A stretch of DNA of 64,000 nt from Anodontia alba (lineage: Eukaryota > Mollusca > Bivalvia > Lucinida > Lucinidae): positions 126,072,075-126,136,074 of the forward strand of contig OZ024821.1 in assembly GCA_964016985.1 (NCBI GenBank). Reading direction: 5' to 3'. Under the pieces are notes generated by a model, which did not search any database, had not been told where the DNA came from, and saw only the letters and a list, made by a program, of their open reading frames with translations. The stretch's first letter is position 1. Each line of letters opens with the position of its first letter. The position numbers were made by a program, and so were the translations under genes. This document shows positions 11,345-21,744 of the stretch, piece after piece.

Positions 11345-11645
11345 GTTCCACTGTAACAAGTAAATTGGTCAGTGTATATGACTGCATCTATTTCATTTTG
11401 AAATAACTCGGTCAGTTGGAAAGCAATTTGCACGAAATAAATGGGTATCATTAGCTATTCAACAGACCATTCAAGTGCAGTGAAGCATTTTAAAATATAC
11501 CTGGGATAAAACTAAGGAAGCCTATTAGTGACAGAACTTTTTGCACAACCCTCGTATTCCACCTCATTGCCTCACATACCCTTATAAGCGCACATTTGGG
11601 CAGTTTCGTAGTCTTCAGATTACAGGCAGTGTACTTTTTGTCTAC

Positions 11646-11748
11646 TTCTTTATAAAGGCATATGTTGTGGATACTCATTTGAATTGCATGGGCTGTCTGA
11701 TGCAATTCAAATGAGTACCCACAACATATGCTTTTATAAAGAAAATCA
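11646..11748. mobile_element. Hairpin MITE (GTTGTGGATACTCAT family)
   Basis: A near-perfect stem of about 45 bp: TATAAAGGCATATGTTGTGG...TTTGAATTGCAT pairs with ATGCAATTCAAA...CCACAACATATGCTTTTATA across a loop of about 9 nt. The same stem words appear at 15882-15989, 27390-27795, 33850-33912 and 45319-45416, so it is a dispersed foldback family. It lies just outside the mariner right end. Confidence 0.85.
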
Positions 11749-11759
11749 GAAGAAAAGAA

Positions 11760-12351
11760 AAAAAACATGGCATAAGCATATTTGATGAGTCCATAGCTGA
11801 TCCTTCTTTAAAGTGTACCCTTAGTATAAGTAGGTACCTATTTTACCACAAGTTTTCCGAGTATTTTGAAAAAGCTAAACACACAGTGCGGTAATTAGGT
11901 TGAATACGGTAAATTATTAAAAGTGATGTAAAACTTTTTTTTTTTGAGTAGTATATAATATATGTAACCATAGTCAGTAAGTTAAAGTTTAAGCTTTCAA
12001 ATTTGGAACCTTTCTAATGTCAGGCCTGGGGTGACCATGATGTGTTTTTTTCTCTGATTTTCGACTTGTCATGGCAATACAAATGAGTACAAACAACAGA
12101 TTTGTTTATAAAGAAGTAGATAAAAATACATACTAAGAAATTGCCTGGTTATACGCTTATAACCCTGGATATGCAGTGATTAGGTTGAACATGATATTTT
12201 TTTTTTTTTTGGAAAAATAAGAAAAATATCAGAACTTTCCAACTGAAAAAAAAGCACCTTATCGAGCCATGGGTGCAGTCCCACAATCCTTTACAGCATT
12301 GTTATAAATATATGCAGCTGTCAAATGTTACTAAGTGGTATTGTCTTTTTT
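11760..12351. other. No gene; repeat scraps
   Basis: Near 11912-11948 the complement reads TACTACTCAAAAAGTTTTAC, similar to position 938-965, perhaps mobile-element ends. At 12075-12120 there is a diverged half of the hairpin MITE (AATGAGTACAAACAACAG). Otherwise A+T-rich with T runs. Confidence 0.4.
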
Positions 12352-12893
12352 AACTCACCTGAGCAGAAGGCTCATAATGAGCTTTTGTGATCACTTGCTG
12401 TCTGTCATCTGTTCGTACCATTGAACGACTTCTTCTCTGAAACCTCTGATCAGGAGATTGGGGGTTTGACACCCGCTGGGTCAGCAACATTCTTTTGTGG
12501 AGATTTGATCCTGAAATTTTTTCTACAGTCATTCTCTCCCTTCTGCTTATTCAAGAAGGGCAGTTGTCAGTTTCTAGTGAAAGAATATGCACAATACTGG
12601 TTAACCGCTTAGAGGACTAAGCCTGCCCAGTAAAAAAAAAAAAGTGTGATTAGGTAAACTGTTCACACTTGACATGACCCCATTGGGTTGCCTGGGCGAT
12701 AAAAGCTCAACACAAACAAACAAATACTAAGTTTGTTTAAATGATGATTATAGGATGACCTTTGAATTTTTTATGGTATGGTCAAATTTGTGTCCAAGTT
12801 GCTGTGGCAATACTGAAAGAAGTTGCATGGCATTTGCAGATATGCACTAGCTGTTTTTATCAGGTGAGCAAATCTCGACCCATTGGCCTCTTG
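12352..12893 (+). mobile_element. Family A element, short, with SINE inside
   Basis: The 5' end AACTCACCTGAGCAGAAGGC and the 3' end ATCAGGTGAGC followed by CCATTGGCCTCTTG mark a full element. Much of the interior is a SINE (12440-12725). The remaining core is a single unit (GATGACCTTTGAATTTTTTATGG). No protein. Confidence 0.75.
12440..12725 (+). mobile_element. tRNA-derived SINE (copy 2, head truncated)
   Basis: It matches the 8304 and 49184 copies from CTGATCAGGAG onward. The B box is diverged (GGGTTTGACACCC) and the A box part is missing. The tail reads TTGCCTGGGCGATAAAAGC, then CAACACAAACAAACAAA. Inserted in a family A element. Confidence 0.75.
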
Positions 12894-13366
12894 TTTGTCA
12901 TTTCAGAGTGCCAGCTACTGAACATTGCTGGAAATGTCTACTATAGCAGAGGCTGTTGGTAACTTTTTCGGGGTGACTTCAAGAAATTCTGATGTTTTAG
13001 AAAAATGGAAGATGTCTGCAGAAAGAAAATTTAAGGTTTATATATAATATATCTTATGCATCATGTTTTCCAATAAATGTTCCCCCACTTCAGGGTTGGG
13101 AGACATTTTTTTTTTCCTGGAGGCATGTGTGTCCATACATCTGTTTATCCATCACAAAATTGTGTCTACTCTGTAACTTGAAAACAGTTCAAAATATCTT
13201 CATGAAACTTCACAAAAATATTTACAAACATTGGACAATGTGGAGAAAGCAAAAAAAAAACAAAAAAAAAAAACATTCAGAATTCATTAAACTTCATTGC
13301 AATATTAACCAACATTGAGTGACATGTAGACCACAAGAACCTTAACTCTTGAATTTATAATTTTTT
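12894..13366. other. No gene recognised
   Basis: A+T-rich with A runs at 13251-13274. The words CTTGAAAACAGTTC and CTTCATGAAACTTC resemble family core repeats, so this is probably a decayed repeat edge. Confidence 0.4.
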
Positions 13367-15363
13367 GCTCACTTGAATAAAATTTAATGCTCAGGTTGAG
13401 CTATTGTGATCACTCTCTATCCATCGAACATGTGAACGTATAGACGTCCATCAACTTTTGCTTGTGTACTCTCTAAAGGGCACAGTTTTTGTCCAATCTT
13501 CATGAAACTTTGTCAGAATATTTTCTCCATAAAATCTCGGCCAAGCTTGAAACTTGGTTATGTCAGGTCAAAAACTAGGTCACAAGGTCAAATCTTAGAA
13601 AAAAAACTTGTATAACCAATAGACATTTCATTTTCCATTGAAGCTTTGTGGAACTTTGTCAGAATGTTTGTTTGAACAATATCTAAAAAAGGTCAGTTAT
13701 GGGTTATGTCAGTTCAGCAACTAGGTCACTAGGTCAAATCATTGAAAAAACATTGTGTACACAATAGAGGCTTCATTTTTCAATGAATGTTTGTAAAAAA
13801 AGAGTGCCAGAATATTTGTTTTGACATTTTCTAGGCCTAGTTTAAATAGGGATCATGTCAGATAAAAAAACTAGGTCAGTAGATCAAATCTTATAAAAAC
13901 CTTGTGTACACAATAGATGCTTCATTTTCTATTGAATCATCTTGAAACTTTGTTAGAATGTATTTATGAACAATATCTAGGTCAAGTTGAAATATCTGTT
14001 AACTGGGGTCAAACACTAGGTCATCAGGCCAAATCAAAGGAAAAACTTGTTAACACTCTAGAGGTCACATTTTTGAAGTGATCATCATGAATCTTGCCCA
14101 AGTGTTTGTCTTGATGTTTTTAGGTCAACTTAGAAGTTGGGTCATTTGGGGTAAAAAAAACTAGGTCACTGAGCCAAATCAAAGGAAAACCTTGTTAATA
14201 CTCTAGAAGTCACATGTTTTAAGTGATCATCATGAATCTTTCTCAAAATCTTTGTCTAGATGATATCTAGGTCAGGTTACAACTGGGTCACAGGGTAACA
14301 AACTAGATATCCAAGCCAAATCAGAGGAAAACCTTGTTAAAACTGAAGAGGTCAAATTTTTAACTCACCTGAGCATGAAGTGCTTATGATGAGCTTTTGA
14401 GATTCTATGATGTCTGACGTCCGTCATACGTGTGGACGTCCAAACGTCTGTCAGCTTTTGCTTCTGTACACTCAAGAGAGCACAATTTTTATTCAGTCTT
14501 CATTAAACTTTATCAGAATGTTTATGTGCATCAAATCTAGGCCAAGTTTTAAACTGGGTCATTTTGGATAAAAAACTAAGTCACTAGGTCAAATCGTAGA
14601 AAAACATTGTGTTCACAAAAGGGGCTTCATTTTCCATTGAATCTTCAGGAAAATTCTTCAGAATATTTGTTTGAACAATATCTAGAATGAATTTGAATAT
14701 GGGTTATGTCAGTTCAAAAACTAAGTCACTTGGTCAAATTATTGAAAAAAAATTTGTACACAACAGAGTCTTCATTTTTAATGGATGTTCATAAAAGTTT
14801 GTCAGAATGTTTGTTTTGACAGTGTGTAGGCCAAGTTTGAATATGGGCCATGTCAGATAAAAAACTAGATCAGTAGGTCAAATCTTAGAAAAAGTGTGCA
14901 CAAAAATACATGCTCCATTTTCTATTGAATCATTGTGAAACTTTGTCAGAATATTTTCATGAACAATATCTAGGTCAAGTTCGAATATGGGTAATTTTGG
15001 TTCAGAAACGAGGTCACTAGGTCTAATCATTGAAAATACTAGTGTACACAATAGTGGCTTAATATTTCAGTGGATCTTCATGAAACTTTGTGTTAAAGTT
15101 TCAATTTTCATGAAACTTCATCATAAATATTTGTTTTGATTTTATCTGGATGAGGTTTGAATACAGGTCATGTCAGGTCAAAAACTAAGTCACTAGGTCA
15201 AATTTTTTTTAAACTTTGTGTGCATCCCTGATGCCACAGTTTTGCTACAAACTTTATAAAACTTCATCAGAATGTTTGTCTTGATAATATCTTGTTCAAG
15301 TTTAAATGTGGTTCATATGGGGTAAAAAACTAGGTTGAAAGATCAGATATTGTTAAAACCATG
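13367..15363 (+). mobile_element. Family A ends with AGGTCA tandem core
   Basis: Two family A 5' modules are present (GCTCACTTGAATAAAA at 13367; AACTCACCTGAGCATGAAGTG at 14362), each followed by a tandem core with unit length about 143-149 bp. The phase word TTCATTTTC(C/T)ATTGAATC recurs at about 13627, 13772, 13921, 14628, 14771 and 14917. Each unit carries CTAGGTCACTAGGTCAAATC or a variant. The array is cut by the pogo-like element at 15366 and resumes at 17058. No 3' end is seen. Confidence 0.75.
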
Positions 15364-15365
15364 TA

Positions 15366-17057
15366 CACTGCAGCGCCGTTATAACGCGATCGCTTATAAC
15401 GCGGAAACCGTTATAACGCGGCTGGGCCTTGGCTCCCGTTTTTTTTCCCCACCAGTTTGAAAGTGTTGCCCTTTTTCCGCGGAACGCGGCAGTCTAAAAA
15501 TCGCCAGCCTTGACCATATACTCGCTGATTTACTCATTCTTTTTTACCAAACTTTCCATCAGTTTTTGTCTTTAGGCTATTTCAGATCACGTCCGCGCAC
15601 CATTTAAAAGCCATACTACGGTAATTGGCACAGCCCTCAACGATAATTTTCATGTATTATAAGTGAAATAAAAGAAATAATAAGAGTAACTTACGCAACA
15701 CAAATTAATTACATAATTATCCTAACACAGTCATAAATCAACACTTCATTGTCCTCTTTGCAGTAATAGTAGTCTGATAATTAATCCGTTTGTGTGACGT
15801 GTGAATGCACTGCCACAGTCCATAGCTCCAGATTAGGTGTCTTTTTTTTTTTCTTTTTTTAATTAAAGAAGACTGTTATTTTTTCTTATTTCTCCATGAA
15901 ATTGTAGGTTTTGGGTACTCTCTGGAAGGGCCTCAGCGAGGCGCTTCCAATGAGTATCCACAACCTACGTTTACGTGGAGAAATAAGAAATTTAATATGT
16001 GGAGACCCCTCTAGTCTGGAGCTGTGGATAGACCCTCTTATCTGGAGCTATGACAGTCGGCATGTCCAAATAGATCAAAGAAACGGGTCAAGTGTGAATA
16101 CACTGAGATAGCTTAAAGCTCCAGATAAGGTGTCTTTTTTTTAGTTAAAAAGTACTGCTACCCTAGGTTAACGGAAATAGACTGCTGGGAAACGAGATGT
16201 ACTTTCTGGACAAACATGAAACTAAGACTGGTCAGTGCTCTTTATAAAAAAAAAAATCTGAGATTAGATTTTTTTATTGTGAAAGAAATCAACAGCAGCA
16301 ATAAAAACTGACCAAGCAGGTAAGCCTGTCCCTTTTATCATGTTACTAAACATCTGACGCAACAGTTGGTATTGATTTTTTCTGCACCTGTTGCTAAACC
16401 CTTAGCATGCTGTGTGCATATAATTAGCAGACCACCTTCTGAAATATTTTTTTCTTATATCCTCAGGCTGCAAGATTTTGACACTGCATTCAAACTTGAG
16501 AAAATTTGCATGACAAACGTTGTTGTATGGGAAAAAAAAAAGAAAGAAAGAAAAAGAAAAATATCATCAATTTGTCATCTGCTGAATTTTTCCAGGGAGC
16601 AACAAAGGTTATTTTTTTGACACGCAGATCAACTGTGCACATGCTCAAGGCAATTTCCGGTAAAGGACAGGTTGTTTATTACACAGTTATTCATAATGCA
16701 AGACTGTTGCAGTTAGTTCCCTTGAATGATCATAAAAGAAAACAAAACAATTTAAGCTTAAAAAATTTATTATTTACTGGATTAAAAGAATAAAACGGAA
16801 ATCAGGCAAGGTACATGCACAAAGTTTCAACAATAAAAAAAAAAATAAATAAATAAATAAAAAAATAAATTAATAAAAAAGGAACATACAATATAACATA
16901 CATGCAATGTGTAATATCCCATAATAACTGGAGGAAACTGCAGTGGTGCGTGTGGTTGTCATGTTCCGTATTACGCGGACCACGTATAACGCGGACCACG
17001 TATAACGCGGTCAGTGTTCATGGCTCCCGACGACCGCGTTATAACGGCGCTGCAGTG
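15366..17057. mobile_element. pogo/Tigger-like DNA transposon, non-autonomous
   Basis: Perfect 23-bp inverted ends begin CACTGCAGCGCCGTTATAAC and are flanked by TA on each side (15364-15365 and 17058-17059), as expected for the Tc1-mariner/pogo group. Inside each end the motif (A)CGCGTTATA(A)CG recurs several times (15382-15420; 16972-17046), probably transposase-binding repeats. Length is 1,692 bp. No transposase frame is visible; a hairpin MITE sits inside. It interrupts a family A array, so it is younger than that array. Confidence 0.85.
15882..15989. mobile_element. Hairpin MITE inside pogo-like element
   Basis: TTCTTATTTCTCCATGAAAT at the left pairs with the right side GTGGAGAAATAAGAA; the inner arms hold TGGAAGGGCCTCAGC / GAGGCGCTTCCAATGAG. 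The flanks carry AGCTCCAGATTAGGTGTC and AGCTCCAGATAAGGTGTC (15825 and 16115), so the full element may be 15820-16140. Confidence 0.7.
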
Positions 17058-17310
17058 TATGCACTCTAAAGGCACAATTTTGCATCAATTTTCGTGAATC
17101 TCCATCAAAATATTTGTCTTGATGATATGTTGATCTAGTTTGAATATAGGTCATGTTGAATCGAAAAACTTGAAAGGAAGTATTAAGTGACTTGTAGATC
17201 AAAAATGGCTTAAATCATTCTGATGTGGAATCCAAGTTGGCATTTGGGCAAGTGTTCCAGGTGAGCAGTGTTTGGTCCTAAGGACCTCTAGAATTTTTTG
17301 GGGGTTATTT
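17058..17310 (+). repeat. Resumed AGGTCA-type core and array scrap
   Basis: The interrupted core continues (GCACTCTAAAGGCACAATTTTGC, then TTGTCTTGATGATATG). From about 17170 it runs into a piece of the 145-bp family A unit (GACTTGTAGATCAAAAATGG). No gene. Confidence 0.6.
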
Positions 17311-19222
17311 ATAGCCCTGCATTGAAAAAGTGAGGCTATACTGGATTTGCCATGTCCTTCCGTGATTCTGTGACTCTGTAATTCCGTGATTCCGTCATTC
17401 CGTGATTCTGTAACTGCAAAATTAAAATGCATTTTACTTAATAACATTTATGTTTGTGGTCCTACTTCAATGAAACTTATATTACACTTGGGCGCTAAGG
17501 TAAGTAAGGTGTAGTTACAGAATAGTGGCCAAGGGCCCATAACTTTTGGAGTTATGTCCCTTGTTAGGTTTTCAAAATTTAAAATGCATTTTGCTGAATA
17601 ACTTTTATGTTTGTGGTCCAACTTCAATGAAACTAATACCACACTAGGTCTTTGAGGAAAGGAAGGTTTAATGGCAGAATGATGGCAAAGGGTCCATAAC
17701 TCTTGGAGTTCTGTCTCTTGATAGGTTTTCAAATTTTGCCATTCTTGAACATTTTCGTAACAGATTTCTCAGGAACTGTGAAAGCTAGAAAGCTGTAAAT
17801 TCATATAAACATGGACAATGACTGGATGTATAGTGTATACTGGAATAGGGGCCAAGGGTAATAACTCTTGGAGTTTTGCTCAATAACTTTTATGTTTGTG
17901 GTCCTACTTCAATAGAACTTGTACCACACTTGGTCTCTAAGGAAAGGGAGGTGTAGTGGCAGAATGGTGGCCAAGGGCCCATAATTCTTAGAGTTATGTC
18001 CCTTCATAGAATTTCAAATTCTTAAAAATTTTCGTAACACATTTTTCAGGAACTATGAAAGCTAGAAAGCTGAAAATTCGTATAAACATGGATAATGACC
18101 GGATATATAGTGTATACTGGAATAGGGGCCAAAGGTTCATAACTCTTGGAGTTATGTCCCTTGGTAGGTTTTCAAAATATTAAAATGCATTTTGCTCAAT
18201 AACTTTTATGTTTGTGGTCCTACTTCGATAGAACATACCACACTTGGTCTCTAAGGTGGCCAAGGGCCCATAATTCTTGGAGTAATGTCCCTTCATAGGT
18301 TTTCAAATTTTGCCATTCTTGAAAATTTCCGTAACAGATTTCTCAGGAACTATGAAAGCTAGAAAGCTGAAAGTTCGTATAAGCATGGAAAATGACTGGA
18401 TGTATTGTGTTTACCGGAATAGGGGCCAAGGGTCCATAACTCTTGGAGTTATGTCCCTTTGTAGGTTTTCAATAACTTATGCTTATAGTCCTACTTCAGT
18501 GAAACTTATACCACACTTGGTCTCTAAGGTAAGGAAGATGTAGTGGCAGAATGATGCCATGGGGCCATCTTGGATTTCCGATCGGCCCAATTTTAGCTAT
18601 TTCTGATCTAAACGTCACCCCGATGCTTCCTACCAAGTTTGGAGTCAATAAGCCTTTCCATTCAGGAGAAGAAGCGAAAAATAGCGGCCATCTTGGATTT
18701 CTGATCACAACAATTTTAGCCCATAATTCTTGGAGTTATGTCCCATCATAGGTTTTCAAATTTTGCCATTCTTGAAAATTTTCATAACAGATTTCTAAGG
18801 AACTATGAAAGCTAGAAAGCTGAAAGCTCTTATCAAAATTGGACAATGCCTGGATGTATTGTGCATACAGGAATAGGGGCCAAGGGTCCATAACTCTTGG
18901 AATGTCCCTTGGTAGGTTTTCAGAAAATTAAAATGCATTTTGCTCAATAACTTTTATGTTTGTGGTCCTACTTTGATAGACTTTATACCACACTTAGGGG
19001 CTTTGAAAAAGTGGTACATGCATGGACAGTGGGTTGATGTATCATGTATTCAGGAATCAGGGCCAAGGGCCCATAGCTCATGGATTAAATTCCCTTGATA
19101 TGTTTTACCATGTCCTACAGTGGTGTTACCTGATAAGGATGAATTCAAAATATTTCAACACTATATGTATTTCTCTTCTGATAGAGTTGCAGTGGGGCTA
19201 TAGTCAGATTCTCTGTTTCTAG
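17311..19222 (+). mobile_element. Family C hairpin-ended tandem-core repeat, copy 1
   Basis: It starts ATAGCCCTGCATTG...GTGAGGCTATAC, a decayed 5' hairpin, then repeated TCCGTGATTC. The core units carry ATAACTCTTGGAGTTATGTC and TTTTATGTTTGTGGTCCTAC, spaced about 155-160 bp with an alternating two-unit order. A piece of family A unit is embedded at about 18552-18720. It ends GGGGCTATAGTCAGATTCTC, then CTAG at 19219-19222. No protein. Confidence 0.8.
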
Positions 19223-19788
19223 TTTCTCTATGCACTTTGTAAGCAGCCGTTTCTGTGACAAAGTCATGTCCACACTGAAATTTGAAAAGGATCTTCGTGA
19301 AACTTCATACATGCAGAGTGCAAGAACTGTAGCTCTTGGATATGAATTTTTTGGTTATATTCATTGAAGCTAAAAGTTAAATGCAGTTTCTTAAAGTTTG
19401 ACCTGACTGCAATACAGTGATAGTAGTTTTTAAAATGTACACCTGTATACATTTCATTGTTATACAGTATTACATGTATTTAGAAAGCAAACTTCTGATT
19501 CTTACCATATTTACCCAAAGATAGGCCTGAGCAAACATTGTACACCCTTATCAGACACTGCAGAATGTGACATCTGATTAGGATCTACACAGTTTGCCAT
19601 TCATCCAGCAGTTTTTAGATATATCAACAGACTTTATTCAAATTTTAGGACAAGTATGGTAAGGAGTTAAGGATCCTATTATTAAGGTAAATACTGTACC
19701 CTCAGCTTTCAACAAAGAGAACAGAGGGAAATAGTGCAGATAAAAAACAACAAATAATCAAATTTAAACTATTTGTATTCTTTTTATT
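19223..19788. repeat. Unique stretch plus dispersed repeat G
   Basis: The segment 19495-19700 (CTGAGCAAACATTG ... CACTGCAGAATGTG ... GATCTACACAGTTTGCC) recurs in related form at about 45590-45965 and 59513-59690, so it is a dispersed repeat (called G here). The rest shows no feature. Confidence 0.55.
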
Positions 19789-21744
19789 AGCTCACCTGAG
19801 CAAAGAGTGCTCAAGGTGACCTCTTGTGATCGGTCAGTGTCCGTTGTAAGTCCTCCATCGTGCGGCGTCAACAATTTGCTTTAAAAGTTTACTCCTCCTA
19901 CACCCCGCGGCCAATCAACTCCAAACTTGGTAAGAAACATCGGGGTGACTTTAGGTCAAAAATATTTAAAATCTTTCCTGTCCAAAATCCAAGTTTGCTG
20001 CCATGGCGGCCATCTTGAAAATCTATTTTTTGCTTCTACTCCTGAACCAAAAGGCCAATTGACATGAAACTTGGTAGGAAGCATCAGGTGACTTGTAGAT
20101 CTAAAGTATAGCTAAAATCATTCTGATCAGAAATCCAAGATGGCTGCAGTGGTGGCCATCTTGAAAATATATTTTTCGCTTCTTCTCCTGAACCGAAAAG
20201 CCAGTTGAGGAAACTCGGTAGGAAGCATCAGGGTGACTTGTAGATCAAAAATAGCAAAAATCATTCCAGTCAGAAATCCAAGATGGACCTCATGGCGGCC
20301 ATCTTGAAAATCTATTTTTTGCTTCTTCTCCTGAACCAAAAGGCCAATTGACTTGAAACTTGGTAGGAAGCGTCAAGGTGACTTGTAGATCAAAAATAGC
20401 TGAACTCATTCCAATCAGAAATCCAAGATGGCCCCATGATGGCTATCTTGAAAATATAGTTTTCACTTCTTCTCCTGAACTGAAGGCCCAGTTGACTTGA
20501 GACTAGATAGGAAGCAGCAAAAATCGCTAAAATCGTTCTGATTGGAAATCCAAGATAGCCACCGTGGCAGCCATCTTGAAAATCTATCTTTCGCTTCTTC
20601 TCCTCAACCAAAAGGCCAATTGACTTGAAACTTGGTAGGAAGCATCAGAGTGACTTGTAGACCCAAAACTAGCTAGAATAGTTCCAATCTGAAATCCAAG
20701 ATGGCCACCATGGCCACCGTCCTGAAAATCTATTTTTCGTTTCTTCTCCTGAAAAGAAAGGCCAGTTGACTTGAAACTTGGTAGGAAGCATCAGGCTGAC
20801 TTGTAGATTAAAAATAGCTAAAATTGGTCCGATCAGAAATCCAAGATGGTGCCATGGCCACCATCTTGAAAATCTATATTTTGCTTCTTCTCCTGATACA
20901 AAAGGCCAGTTGACTTGAAACTTGGTAGGAAGCATCAGGGTGATTTGTACATCAAAAGAAGCTAAAATTGTTCCAATCGGAAATCCAAGATGGACGCCAT
21001 CTTTAAAACCTATTTTCACTTCTTCTCCTGAACTGAAAGGCCAGTTGACATTAAACTTGGTAGGAAGCATCAGGGTGACTTGCAGATCAAAAATAGCTTA
21101 AAACATTTCAGTCTGAAATCCAAGATGGCCGCCGTGGCCGAAATCTTGAAAATCTATTTTTCGCTCTTCTCCTGAAATGAAAGACCAATTGACTTAAAAC
21201 TTGGAAAGAAACATTGGGATGATTTGTAGATAAAAATTAGCTAAAATCATTCTGATGGGAAATCCAGGATGGCTGCCAAGGCCACCATCATGAAATTTAC
21301 AGAAAGGCTAGTTGACTTGAAACTTGGTATGAAGCATCAGGGTGACTTGTAGATAAAAAAGAGCTAAACTTGTTCCGATCAGAAATCCAAGATGGCTGCC
21401 ATGGCTGCTTTCTCGGAACTCTATTTTGTGTTTCTTCTCTTGAACTGAAAGGCCAGTTGAACTTGGTAGAAAACATCAGGCTAAAATCCTTTTGATCGAC
21501 AAATCCAGGATGACCGCCATGGCCACTATGTTAGAAATCTATTTTGCACTTTATCTCCTGAACCAAATGGCCAATTTACTCGAAACTTGGTAGGAAGAAT
21601 CTGGGTGACTTGTTGATCAAAAATAGCTAAAATCATTCTGATCAGAAATCCAAGATAGTCACCCTAGCAGCTATGTTGAAAATCTATTTTGAACTTTATC
21701 CTGAACCAAAAGGCCAAGTGACTTGTTGTTGTTGTTGTTTTATT
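19789..21744 (+). mobile_element. Family A array of ~145-bp units (no 3' end)
   Basis: It begins AGCTCACCTGAGCAAAGAG, with inner stem TGAGCA...TGCTCA, then GTCCGTTGTAAGTCC and GCGGCGTCAACAATTTGC. About thirteen diverged units follow, each with CTTCTTCTCCTGAACC, AAACTTGGTAGGAAGCATC, GACTTGTAGATCAAAAATAG and AATCCAAGATGGCC. It is cut off by the next family A 5' end at 21745. Frames of up to ~130 codons within the array are not genes. Confidence 0.85.

Larger units (their letters stand above)
4286..11556 (-). mobile_element. mariner transposon, split by a 5.9-kb insertion
   Basis: The outer ends are inverted repeats: TACGAGGGTCCTGCAAAAAG on the left, and on the right the complement TACGAGGGTTGTGCAAAAAG, each including the TA target dinucleotide (4286-4287 and 11555-11556). 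The transposase pieces lie on the minus strand in the correct order: the N-terminal part at 10556-11344, the C-terminal part at 4336-4612. Removing the insert 4617-10551 and one TTAA leaves about 1.33 kb, the usual length of a mariner. The element is dead: it has stops, a frameshift and the insertion. Confidence 0.9.

Noticed and set aside
938..11948. Outer transposon enclosing the mariner, with ends TACTGCTCGGAAGTTTTAC and its inverted copy
   Set aside because: The two ends are similar for only about 25 bases and no target duplication was seen; they may be separate scraps of one family.
20669..21070. 133-codon minus-strand frame
   Set aside because: It lies wholly in the family A 145-bp array and has the same repeat-derived peptide.
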